Shown here piece by piece: positions 9,790-21,900 of a stretch of DNA of 64,000 nucleotides (position 1 is its first letter; every line of letters starts with the position of its first letter). The notes beneath the pieces are model-generated. The model worked only from the letters and a program-made list of their open reading frames with translations. It was not told the DNA's origin and made no database searches. The DNA is from Xiphophorus maculatus. Lineage: Eukaryota; Chordata; Actinopteri; Cyprinodontiformes; Poeciliidae. Made by a program: the position numbers and the translations under genes. The stretch spans positions 19,972,351 to 20,036,350 of the forward strand of contig NC_036451.1 in NCBI RefSeq assembly GCF_002775205.1, given 5' to 3'.

Positions 9790-11617
9790 AGATGACACCT
9801 ATCAGCCAGGTCCGTAGTGCAGGTTTTCAGAACAGTACAAGTTTTCCTTCCTGCAGTTTGCATTTTCGATCAGTGTTGCGTTGATTTCCATGAGTTTGGG
9901 GGACAGCAGCCCATCTGGTGCTGTTTGACCCCAGCCAGAGACGATGCATGATTTCAGCTGAGCCTTATCATCCTGGCTTGCCAGATTGATAGGTTTCACG
10001 TTATCTTTAAAGTTTGCCTTGGAGCTCAGCTTTAAGAATAGTGCAAAAAAAAGGAAGTATAATCAGCATTAAGATTTGGTTTTTGTGGTTATTTTAGTTT
10101 GTTAGTATCATGGTAGCATGCATGGTTTGTAGTATCAAGATCTTTGCAAGTGATACCATGAAAAAGAAAGATAGCAGCCAATACATAAGATTTACAACTA
10201 TTGTTACCTTGAGGAGCATGACATCATTCTTAAAGGTTTTATTGATGTACATGTGAAAATGCTTGTTCCACTTTTATGAGCTTCACTTAAAAATGACACA
10301 TACTGTGAAGTCCAATATAAACTAAGTAATCCCTGTAATGGGAAAAAAGGAGAAAAATCTGCTTTTGCATCATATGCCAGATAAAGCACAATTCATGTCA
10401 GTAAAAAAAGGTAGTAAAAAAACGACTCACTTGGATTGACAGTGGGCAGCAGTCATCACAAAGTCCTCACTGAGAATAAATTCATCACAGTTTCTTATGT
10501 CATTTGACACATCTCTCCACAAGCACCACGTAGGGCCGGCTGTGTGGCACAGCTTCCCGACCTCCAATTAGTCTTCCTGAATAAACTGGAAAAAAATCTA
10601 AACATAAGTGTTCAAAATCATGCTTTTCCACCACAGGAGTTCACTTCCTCCCGTACAGCACGATGCATTTGAGAATGCATTTCTGGACCCTCTGTATAAA
10701 GTAGTTCATGAAATATCATGTCAACTTCAAAATACAGTACATGCCCTTTGATTATATGACTTTTACATATTTATCTCCATAAAGCAGTTTGAAATTTACT
10801 TTCATCTTGGTTCAACATTTGTTTACTAAACATGTTGGACATTTTATTTGCAGAATTTCTAAACCTAAAGTACTCAGGATCTCGGGTTATTTCAGATCAT
10901 TTTTGGCCCTGCATTTCAATCATGTGTTTAGGTGAGTTTTCTTTTTCTTCCTCCTTCTGCCTTTTTAGATTATAATTTTTAAAGCTGTTTATTTAATTAT
11001 GATAGGATCTGACTTTGAGTTGTTATGCTTTGTATTTAGTTCATTTTTATCCCTGTTATCAACTTATTTATTTATTTCAGTCTGCTGATTTATGTTTACT
11101 CCTTGCTCCTCTCCTGACTTTCTCTCTCCTTCTTCAGTCTACCTGTCTGGCCTCAACCCATTACCAATCAGCCACTGGTTCTCTGTCCAGTAAACAAACT
11201 CCCTATTTAAGCTCCTCATTGTTCATTCACTAACTGCTGGACTCTGCTGCTGTCTCCCTCATGGTTTCCCTTGCAGTTATTTCTTGCCTCCAACGATGTA
11301 TTTTTGCTCTTCCTTATTGTAAATATTTTTTATATATATTTCCCTCAAATACTCTGAAAATTCATCTGTTGACTCTTTGCAACTGGGTTCATAACTAATT
11401 ATGACAAAAGTTTGATTTAAATAATTTTAACGTCAGGTAAACACAAGCCCTTTGACATTTCACAGTGTAATCGGCACATTGTTTACTTACAAAAATATAT
11501 ATGTATATATATATATGGCCTTCTTTAAATTAAATGACAAGAATCAAGAATTACCTTACCTGGACCAAACAACGTGAGCACAACCAATAGTACCGCCACT
11601 GTGCTGTAGCTAAACAT
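9790..11617 (-). pseudogene. Granzyme-like serine protease pseudogene (second tandem copy)
   Basis: The exon plan of the intact neighbour is readable: exon 1 11617-11560 (58 nt, MFSYSTVAVLLVVLTLFGP), exon 2 10576-10431, exon 3 10332-10208, exon 4 10029 to about 9790. Splice sites of exons 1-3 are preserved. Exon 2 starts in frame (RLIGGREAVPHSRPY), reaches a stop after VERCVK, and resumes in another frame (NCDEFILSEDFVMTAAHC), so one base was gained or two lost. Exon 3 has further frame changes and stops (KDYLVYIGLHS, then stop; KNDVMLLK in another frame). Exon 4 is open (SCIVSGWGQTAPDGLL) but ends in TGA TAG at the place of the splice donor. Exon 5, with the catalytic serine, is gone. The gene is thus broken in several independent ways; His and Asp codons remain, Ser does not. 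Confidence 0.9.
10640..11540. other. Intron 1 of the protease pseudogene
   Basis: Long intron with pyrimidine-rich DNA at 10930-11330 and an AT-dinucleotide run at 11493-11516. The part around 11150-11230 (ccaatcagccactggttctc, then ctatttaagctcctcattg) looks like the promoter-type segment found in some fish retroelements, but this could not be confirmed. Confidence 0.4.
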
Positions 11618-11739
11618 GACGCGGCCGCAGTCCAGCTGAGCTGCAGAGCTGAGCAGTAGAGTTCAAGCGCCCAGTCGTTCTTTCCTGCTTTAGAGAGAGA
11701 AAAGTTCTTGCATTGCTCATGTAGGCAACACATTGTTTG

Positions 11740-13440
11740 TGTGATGATGTGGCTTCTAGTGACCTTCTTGTGTAGGAAAGTAAGACAGCAGCCTTAAAGA
11801 ATGACCTGAATGTGAATGTACACTTTTAGTCACCATGTTAGTCATTATTAGTATACTGTTAAGAAACTTCCTTTTTTGTGGGGAGTTGGGACATTTAGAG
11901 CTGAAAATATAGACTGCCACGAAAGCATATTCATTCAAATGTCTTCTGAATGGGACTGGTTTTATTATTGTTGCTATTATTTGCTGACCTGCTAAAAAGA
12001 GAAATGCATGTATTGGGGGGGAAAAGTTGTTTTATTTATGCAGATCAGTTTGTTTTTCTTCCTTTGAATTTTCAGAGTGCGCCTGATTGTTAGGCTGTGA
12101 AATTGGAGAGAAAAGAAAAGCACATCAGTCATTTCAAGATCCAGCACTATTAAAGAAAGAGAAAAAGAACATTTACTCTCAAACTGCTTCTGAGTGGTCT
12201 TATGTGAAGACAACTAAATAGATAACAGAGTTGAGGTGAGAGCGAGAGAGTAAGAAGTCATCTGGGAGATTTAGATAGAATGAATTCTTAGAAGTAGTTA
12301 CATGGTGACAACCGACATATTTTGAGTTTTAAAAGCATGGGCACCATCTCACTGCTGAAATGTTTGATTTTTCTAAAACTAATTTGCATATTTTTGGAGA
12401 TAAACATTTTACACAGAATGTTTTATTCTGGTGCCTTGCCTATTTCAGAAGTTAAAATAAGAAGAGTCAAATAACAAATGCACTATTTTTGTACATGTAT
12501 CCTAAATACCTTGGCCTAGACTGACATTTCCATAAATTTGCAGTGCATGAAAAACCGCTTTTTAAAAATGTCAGTGCAAGTTAACTTGTAATTGACTCAA
12601 ATAGTGTATGCCTCAGGATGAATCAGACCGACTCAGTGAGCTGTAATATAGCTGGTCATAATTTATTCACCAGTGCTTCTGTGGTATTACTCACAAGATT
12701 CAACAAGCTCTGTTGACATTTTGTGATCAAAGCTATGGGCTTCTAAGAGGAGACTCTGTGTCTGTCATGCACCCTCAAAGGTAACATTATTCTGATGCTA
12801 TCATGTCATAAGAGGGCGAATAAAAATATAATTTATTTCACAGTGTGGTTTGCGGAACTTGAGGCGAAATCTAACCCATGGAACTACAGGAATGAAGAAA
12901 TGATTAGAATTGAGTTGCAAAGAAAAGGAGTTCAGGCCGAACAGAGCAGATTTATAAATTACAAGAACAGAGGAAGTGCTGTTCTCTCGGGTCGGGAAAA
13001 CAAACCTCAATCACTTTTTATTAGGAGAAGTATGATGTAATTAGTTGAGCCTACCGATAGCTCAAAATTAAAAAATTATTTGTAATTCCCAAGGAAGTTA
13101 AATGTTGTTTGTTATCCAAGGCTCTTCAAGGAGTTGTTGTAGATGCTGATTACTGTGAGCAAGAAGGATATCCTGTAGCAATCTGTGTTACTATGATGCT
13201 GGAGAAGCCTCTAGCTGAAGACACAGTTGTTGTACAAAAGACTGATGAAGTGAATCCTCAGGATTAGCCAGAATGTTTTTTTTGTTTGTTTGTTTTATGA
13301 TGAATCTCCAGAGATTTTACAGTGGAACCATTGTTTTTTATGACCATGGTTAAACTATTTAAGTCACTGTCTTTGATGCTGCTACTGTCCAACAAGCACT
13401 TCCCACATTGTGAATATCAGAAGTATCTTGTGAAAAAACA
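11740..13440. other. Intergenic, no gene seen
   Basis: AT-rich DNA upstream of the protease array. Short open frames occur on both strands without recognisable motifs or splice structure. Confidence 0.5.
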
Positions 13441-13449
13441 AAGAACCTA

Positions 13450-14400
13450 CATTTCCCCAGGAAGTGCAGCCTGCTCCGTCTCTTCTTCAAAAATGGCTAC
13501 ACTGTTTCGTCTCCAGTCCAGTTTATTGTCCAGGTGAACACCAAAGTATTTAAACACCTCCATTACCTCTCCTTCTTCTCCTTTGATGTACCTGGTGTTT
13601 GGTTGACAATTATCTCATATTTGGTCACTAAAGATGAGGTGATTGCTTCACACCACGCCACAGGACGGTTCACCAGCTCTCAGTTCTCAGCTGCCTGACC
13701 ATCTCTCATACACCCAACAATTAGGGAGTCATTTGAGCATTTCTGCAGATGACAGGTGTCTGACTTGTAATGGAAGACTGAGGGGTACAGAGTAAAAAGA
13801 AACGGTAAGAGTACAGTCCCTGGTGCTGCTCCTGTCCTGAAGACCACCTAGTTTGACATACAGTTTTACACAGTTAAGCCTCAAACTGTTTGTCAGGTAG
13901 TGATTGATCCACTTGGATGTCAAGGCCTCCACCTGTGTGTCTTGGAGATTTGGACAAAGATCAGGCTGAATTGTATTAAATGCATGGAGAAATCAAATAA
14001 CATGATCCTCACAGTGCTGCTTGCTTTGTCCAGATGACAGTGGGTTTGTTAAAACGGGTATGACGGCATCTTCAACTCCATTTCCACGTAATTCTTTGCT
14101 TACCCAGTTACGATTAGGCTCTTCATGACTTTCATATTGTGGGACATAAGGGCAACAGCTCTGTTTTCTTTGGTACTGGACTCAGGCAGGATGTCTTCCA
14201 CAACATTGGAATCTTTTTCTGGGTCAACCCAAGGTTGAAGAGGTGCTGTAAAATCCCACAGATCTCCTCTGCACAGGCCTTCAGTACTCTGGGGCGCTCA
14301 CACCACCTAGACATGCAGCCTTGGCCTGCAGCTCATTCTCTCCACGGAGCAAAGCGAGCACCACCATCTCCTGATTTGAAGACAAACATGTAGAAGCAGA
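13450..14400 (-). mobile_element. Rex1-like LINE reverse transcriptase fragment
   Basis: The minus strand encodes broken pieces of the reverse transcriptase region of a fish non-LTR retrotransposon. The order is ILQHLFNLGLTQKKIPMLWK followed by SCLSPVPKK (about 14160-14270), then after a gap EALTSKWINHYLT (about 13890-13930), a decayed copy of the S/TGAPQGTVLSPFLF catalytic neighbourhood (about 13800-13850), HLQKFSDD-like and IVGCI-like text near 13720-13760, and YLGVHLDNKLDWR-like text (in plus strand tccagtccagtttattgtcc, about 13512). Several frame changes and stops show it is dead. Assignment to the Rex1/CR1-type group is from recall of the family text and could be another related clade. 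Confidence 0.75.
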
Positions 14401-17060
14401 AGGATCCATGGCTCATGGAAAATCCTTTCACTTCCAGGGGTCTCAATTTTCTTTTCTTGAGGGGAATTGTCCTGCAACTTTTCCATGCGCCTCTGCTTCA
14501 ACACACCCAAATCAAGCAACAATTAGGTCATAAGGAGGAATCTGAAACCATGCATCTTTTTTTTTCCACAAAGTTGCTTGTGGAGGTCTATCACATCATA
14601 GACTCTGACAATATCATTGGAAAAAAAATCCAATGAGTATGGATACCTTAGCACTGGCTGGACAGTGAATGTATGATATACTTCAGATCTAAGTAACCAA
14701 AAGATCCAAAGTATTGAGGCCACTGTTAGCATTAACTTCCTTTTCATCTTTTTGGCAGTATGATCAAACATGAAGGAATGCATCTTATTAACCACAGTGT
14801 ATGAATATGTCTTTTACTTCACTTCCTATGTCTAGACACAAGTATTTTCCCTTTATATCTTTCTCATAAACCTTCATGTAATTGTTTTAGCGAAGCAAAA
14901 AAAAAAAATGTTAATGTGTTTTAAAAAAGACGAAAGGAGGGGGTAAAGGAGTTGTGTAAGCAGGTTTTAGGATGTGAGCGCCTGGAGTCCAGGGCTGTAA
15001 TGGGAATCACAGAAGGACTTCCAAAGAGAAGCTTGTTTGGTAGAACAGGGGTCTTTACCACTAGCCTATCCCTTTTATGAGGATCACGGGGCTGACAAGA
15101 GTGGCTGGTTTATCCATTGGACATACCAACAAGGTAAAAGGAAATATGATAGTGGCCATTAATCAAAGCAAAATTACATATTTATTAAGAAGAAAGAAAG
15201 AATGACAACACTAAAACCAATGGACAGAGAAACAGAACTTCCTGGAACAGTTGCAATATATCAAACCGTGTCTTTAACTGAAAACGCATATGTGGATGCT
15301 CAGAAGAGACCTGTGCTGACGTGATACTGACTGGATTATTTTGCAATCGTCCTGATATCATCTGAACTTTATCTCTTCTCAAAAATTCAAAAGTTGACTA
15401 TAAAAAAAATTACTGCACGTATCCTTATCTCTGGAGTTATCGCCACTGAACCTTTTAAAACCTAGAAGGCAAAAAAGCAGAGGCAAAATAAAAACGTATA
15501 TTAACAAAATGATTAGGGTTAATTTACAACCATCTGCAAAAGACAGCAAACCTGCTGTTCTGAGAAACATAAAATCTAAAAAGTTAAATAATGCTTAATT
15601 GCATAATAACCTCCCCCTGACCCCACTAATGAGCATTTTATTCAATGAGATAAACTTGGAGATTTTACATAGTGAGTAAATCTTCATGTGACTTGGTTAA
15701 ATGCCAGTACTTTACTACACATACTTGTCATAGTTTTCTTCCAAATATATTCAAAGTTGGGAAAACACTCGGCTTCAAAAATTACCTCTATGGACTGAGA
15801 AAATAACTGCGAATGTGATAATTCTACACAGAACTATAATGTTTCTATAATTTACAACGTTTCATAGAATGAGCTAATTTGCTGCCCTCATTTCAGCCTC
15901 GATCTTGACACTCATCTGATTTCAGCTGCAAAGGAAACAGCTCAAACAACTTGAGCACGTATGCATGTGGTTAAACAGAACGTAGTGCAGCAACTTATCA
16001 GTATAAGATGAACAGATATAGCAACAGTTTTTCAAAATTTGAAAGTCTAGGAATCCTGAATGTGGATTGTTGCATATTTGCTTTTAAACTAAATAAGGTG
16101 AATCGTATGACGAAATCTGGTGCCTGGTAACATTGCAAACAAAACATAAGTGGAAATTCTTATGACGAGGCTGAAACAAACATACCACAATATCTGCATT
16201 AATGCAGTAAAATGATCATGTCTATTGCAAAAAGAGCTTGATGTGTAACATGCCCCAGGTGGATTAAGGCTCTGAGCTGAAGACATTCACACATTCACAC
16301 TCCAATTTGTGCATAGGCTGGAAGACCAAAATAATTTTTCGTTTTTTCAGGATGCCAAATATACCTTATAGGCCGTCAAAGAGAAGTGCTGACAACACAT
16401 TTAGTAACAAGTATGGAGGAAGGTGAGGACCAATGACGAGGACTTTTATTAATTGGCTGCACATTGGGTTTGGAAGCTTGTTTGACAAGTCACTGCTCAA
16501 TGTAAGAAAAAACAACTAAGATGGATCAACTCTAAGTGGATTTTAAACATGCGTCTGTCTAAAAATACTAAGATGAGAAATGAGAGTACAGTATGCAGTG
16601 CCATCTTAATAATTTCCCTTGGATGACCCACACACATTTAAAGCACTGTACAGGAACAGGTCTCATCTAGAGCCTTTTATGATGTTTATAAAGTAACGTA
16701 AGTCTAAATCCTTCATAACAGTGTTGGAACTGAGGAGGTCTGAGGTGGATGAATGCTCTCAAACTGTTTGATTTAACTGAGATATCAATTTCCTGAACTA
16801 GCTAACCGTGAGTTTCATAGCTTAGAGGCTATGAAAAGGTTCATTTAACTTGGTTACGACATTCTTGCCAGCTTAGAGCAACAGAAGATGGGCTGCTGGG
16901 ATCACAGTAAAAGTGGGAACCAGCGCCCTGGTGTCTGAGAGTCCTGGGCCTAGTGGTAAATGTTGCCACTTTGATTAGCTTCTAAAACCAGTGGTAATCC
17001 TATATGTTCATTTTTTGAAACTGGACTAAATCCTACCAAGATGCCAATCATGCATGTGAG
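14401..17060. other. Intergenic, no gene seen
   Basis: No coding family, RNA gene or clear repeat recognised. Base composition is AT-rich with short homopolymer runs. Confidence 0.5.
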
Positions 17061-17061
17061 A

Positions 17062-17124
17062 GACAAACCCTGCTCTCACGTGCACAGAGCAGGGTTTGTC
17101 AAAGACTCCCAAAATTTTGGGAGT
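17062..17124. repeat. Two adjacent perfect hairpins
   Basis: The first has 15-base arms gacaaaccctgctct (17062-17076) and agagcagggtttgtc (17086-17100) around the 9-base loop cacgtgcac. Four bases later comes a perfect 20-base palindrome, actcccaaaattttgggagt (17105-17124). No terminal repeat of a known element was recognised around them. Confidence 0.95.
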
Positions 17125-20100
17125 GGACAGAATAGAATGGCCTGACTGCAGTGCTAACCCTAACTACTTAGGAGATACGTAGTACCTGCTGTTTGTGCCA
17201 GTGTGACCAGCACAAACACTCTGGCAACAAATGTTGGTTAAGAATTGGATGTCACCTATCAGCAGTGAGTGACCAAACCAGTGATCACCAGGAAGAGGTG
17301 CCAGGCTTTTATGGTTGTGTAAGTCTTTCCAGTGCATTACTGAGGCCAGATTTTGTTAAATATTTTAATTGTTAGGCTGCAAGTCGTATGTGGTGTGAGA
17401 GTTTTGATTAAATCCCTTGTGATCTGAATTTGATCCATTCAGTTCACTTTTCTTTGACAGCTATCAGTAAAGATGTGATGTACAGTGCTTCGCTTATGTA
17501 CTACTTAGTGGTGGTTTTCTCTACTAGTAAGATACCACAGTTTTTCTCATGCTAAGACTCCAAATACTCCAATATTTCTGTAAGTTCTCTTTTTCAGTTT
17601 CTCTCATATATGAGAGTTATGTTAAATATAACATAGCTGACCATTATGGACGTGGAAGTCTTTCAGTCATAACATGGTCCTTAACAAGGGCATTAAAGAA
17701 AGTGAAAGAAAAAAAAGAGAAAGCATTTGACTGAGCTTTGAATGGCATAAGTTATGTCAGCGCTGTGAATATTTTTTGTTCTGCTTGAATCTTTTCAATT
17801 CAAGAAACATATGCTGTGTCTCCACTGTGGAGATGGAATTCATATTTAGATGTATCACATTTAAAGCAGTATAATAAGAAGACAGGAATTCCATCACAAC
17901 AAGCCACATTTTTTGTCGGAAAGTGATATGGCCACAAAGATTCTGTGTCTCAAGCTCCTCTGCGCTGTCCCTAAAAGACAGCCTATTAAAAGTGAGGAAA
18001 TGCAACAAATCAAGTCGTGATTGGTGAATGACTTTACGTTTCATTACAATTACTTGTTTCTTTGCAGTGAACTGTCTGACTCTCTCTGCTTAAGAAGAAG
18101 AAGAGCATCTTGAATTACCAGACTTTTTGTACAGCAGAAATTTGACAAAAGACTATCGCAGTTTCATTTCCTGCTACTTTAGTTTCCTAACTCACTTGTA
18201 TGCTCTTCTTTTAGTTTGAACCAAATCAAAATCCCTCAGGAGCGATGTGAGGCAAGCAGCTTGAAACTTGCTCTGATGACTGATGCTGGTTTTGATCCCA
18301 AAAAACACCAAAGAATGGTTTAGGTAAATAAAAACGTGTGTTGGACTTTCTGACTTATTGAAAGAGGCCCCCACAGGCTCAGAACAGAAAGATTCATATG
18401 GGAGGAATTTGTTGGGGGGGAAATTAAAATCAAGCAATGTTCTGTGGAGTTTTACAAAATAATATGGTACCACCAGTGACATATGCTCATCTGAAGTCAA
18501 TTTCAGTAGTGAGAACACTATGTAGCAAACAAAGGAACTGTGAAAAGCAACTGTTTTCTTACAGGTTATTTCTGTTTTGTTATACTCAAATGACTGATGT
18601 CATTACAGAGAATTTTTTAAGGATACAAATATTATTTCAGAGTACAGTACTTCAAGACACAATTTACCCTGTTCTTCCTCAACTCTTGATACTCATAGTA
18701 CAAAGACCAAAGAAAGCTTCAAGTAACAAGGTTAACATAAGTAAGTGTATAACTTATGCGAGTGAATTAAGAGCAAGGCAGACTTTTCAGAAAAGTGTAT
18801 TACCAGCATTTGCTTAAGATTTATGAGATAAGGTGTTGTCATCGTGTCCTGGATTTCTTTATAAGGTCATGTGCTGCCACAAATCTCGCCCCAAAAAGCT
18901 ACAGGAAGTCTCAGTAAGTACAGTGTGCATAAAACAGGTAGCCTTAACATTCTTCTTTGAGTGAACCTTTAAAGTAAAGTATAAGTTAAACTCTTAGAGA
19001 TTTCAAGTCAACCTATTCTGGAATTCTAATTTACATGGGTATAAGTTGCGACTGAAAGTATCTCATGTATTTTCTTTGTTTTTATCAGCTTTTTGACAGG
19101 TCTATGGATCTATTAATATTGTAAGACATGTAAAGCTTTATTGTCAAAGTTGTCAGAGTGTGGGAACATATATCTTTATCTGCCTATTGAGCAATACTCA
19201 ATCATAAAGATCTTTTTTGTTGACATATGACATAGTGAACGTTAAGACTGACAGGGTCAAAGGAAACCAGATGAACCTCACGTGCATTTCTGAATACGTG
19301 GGAACCTTCACAGAACTTCAGCGCTCAATGTCTCCTCATCGGACCGTCTCAGCACAAAGATCTAGTGTTCTGCCCATAGGGAGCGCCTCTGAAATACAAG
19401 CGGACTGGTCAAATGGTGTGGAAAGAAAAACAGGCAGATGAAAAAGGTGCTGTGTAGGTTTTCACTGAACTGCAAACAAGGTTTGTGAGAACATACGACA
19501 AATACACTAGGCCTTCTTGTGATGTGGCAAATTAGGAGTCAGATATACTGCATGTACTTGTACAGCCCTTTATGAAGTCCAGAGACCGATGAAAAGTTGT
19601 ATGGGTGCATTAGTGTTGCTTTTTCATGCAGTTGTAGCGGATTGAACTGGTTTAAACTTTTTCAGTTTGAATGTAAACAAAGGCAACAAAACACATGGTA
19701 ACTCTTACAGAGCGACATGATGTAAAGTTGGGTTTGACTTTGGGTTTAGGTAAAGGTAATGGTAGGGTGAGGCTGTGTGGTTTTGACTGTTTGCCAAAAA
19801 GACTGCTTGAGTGTCACTTTGAAATGTTGTGTTTATGAATTATTTTTGTTCATTAAAGAGGCACCTTACCCATCCAATGTGTATTCAGTGTCTAATTCAT
19901 ACGCACAATTTGATTCAGGCCAGATATTTACACTTATTCAGAGATCACCTCTGTTTTGATATTCAATGAAAGCTTCTTATAAAAGACATTTATGACGCAT
20001 CAAAAAAGATCTTCTCTCATCTGTTTGTGCAAAATAGGAATACCTGCACCATGAATGGTTTGTACTGTCGCCAAGTTTCTCATTGCCCCATTCCCTTTAT

Positions 20101-21260
20101 GCAGGAAGCCTTTACTAGATTGGTCCCAGCAGATGGGAAATGACATTGGTATTCTGAGTATTTGGCAGTGAGTAGGGGAAAGAAGAAGCAGGTTTTTGAA
20201 AGTATTTTAATAGTGAGAGTAGATCAACAGAATGTGGATGAAGAGGAAGAGGGTGAGAACAATACACAGTGTATCTTTAGACTGGTCTGGCCCACTTTGT
20301 AGGGAGAGTTAGATAGCCTGTTTTTGCCATTAAAGAAGAATTTTAAATGTAGAAAACAGATGAGCCCTTCTTATCTAATGATTCCCGACAGGTCAGATCA
20401 GTGTATATATGTGCTCAGGCTTTATGGGTCTGTGTGGGGACATGATTTGTGTGTGGTTTTATAAGTTTTTATGATTAATATTTTCTTCCTGCCACTATGG
20501 TTTGCTCTCTGGTGATTTTTCTTCAGCTAGAAATAAATAAGCTCTCATGATACTCCTTTAAGTCTGTGATTATTACTGGATATTTCATGGCTTAAACACA
20601 GAAGTGAGTGGTAAACTTCCCAGAATAGTTCTTATTTAGTTTTTGATCATCAACAAATGGGCTTTTATTATCAGTTCAACAATGCAATGTCTGGTTTTAT
20701 ACTTATGCCGCACCATTGACTTGCAACTCTAAAGCAATTGCAATGCAAACTAGGACCATTTAGAAAGACAAAACTGGAAACGTTAGAAAAAACTAAGCAG
20801 AGAAAGCATCATTGTTCCAGGAGAGCAAGCTTCTTCATTTTTGTTGAAAAACTGAACAAGTAGGAAGATAAGAATAGAGGCAACTATCACTTGCATACAA
20901 AAGTTAATGTGGAAATAATAAATCTGCTACTGAAACATGGTTTTATAGGAAGACATATACTGTGCATGTAATATGACTAAGAATGAACCGCAGCAAAAAA
21001 AACAAAACAAACAAAAAAACAAAACATTTTTTTATCTAGTATCTAATACACATTAATATTTATTTGCTTACTTCAGTGATTCATGTCTAAGAAAGTTCTG
21101 CTCTTGGCAGTAGTTGTATTATGTTCTTTTTTAACTGGCTTGTGATGTGGCCAAACACATGGTGAAATGATGCACATGTATGGGCCAATCACTATTTTAT
21201 CATTCTGGAGTCAAATACTAGTTTTCCCTCTAAGGAAGAGATTAACAATCAGCTGCACAA
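17125..21260. other. Intergenic, no gene seen
   Basis: Long non-coding stretch. Open frames up to 126 codons occur (for example near 18437-18817) but lack motifs, splice signals or composition that would support a gene. Confidence 0.45.
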
Positions 21261-21269
21261 TTCTTGCAT

Positions 21270-21900
21270 AAACCAGACTTTTCTGTACAACCACAAACTT
21301 TAGTGTATATTTTTGTGATTTTATGTGACAGACCTTCTCAGGGTGGAACATAATTGTCAAGTGAAAGGAAAACAATACATATTTTCCAAATGTTTTCATT
21401 AAAAAAAACTGTTAAAAGTCTGTGCACCTGTCTACAGTCAGCATGAGTCAATAGTTAGAGTTGCTTCACACTGCAATTAAAGCTGCAAATATCTGGGGGT
21501 TGTTTCCGCCAGGTTTGCACATCTCAGCTTATTCTTCTGTGATTTAATCAATACAATGGCATGTATCAGTGCACCCTTTCTTTGAGCTCTTGGTATTATG
21601 TCATCCTGCAGTAAATGGCTGTTACCAAGTCATCAGTCACAGATTTTATCCTTTCTACAGTAAGTGTGGGCTGAAATGGCAAAAACCCCTTTAATTTCTT
21701 GAAATAGCTCAAACTCAGCCAGATAAGATGGGGACTTTCCGTGAACAGCACCAGGTATTGCCAAAGTTTTTTCAACCTGAATTTTGCCTGGACCATTCAA
21801 ACCAATGTGCTTTGGTCTGAACGATTTGATTGTAACTCTGGCTGTACTGGGATGTGATTCACTTCATCTGACAAAACAGAAATGGCTGACAGCATTATGT
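21270..21900. mobile_element. Tc1/mariner-type non-autonomous repeat, decayed
   Basis: Starts with the terminal-repeat type text accacaaactttagtgtata, then tgattttatgtgacagacc, and continues with ttaaagctgcaaatatctgg and aggtttgcacatctcagc. This is the order found in a widespread fish DNA-transposon family (terminal repeat, then an interior running cacctttgctgcaattacagctgcaa ... ccagctttgcacatct in other copies). A second, better-kept relative is at 23505-24173. Confidence 0.55.

Noticed and set aside
18437-18817. 126-codon plus-strand frame
   Set aside because: No start context, splice structure, domain or composition supporting a gene; expected occasionally by chance in 64 kb.
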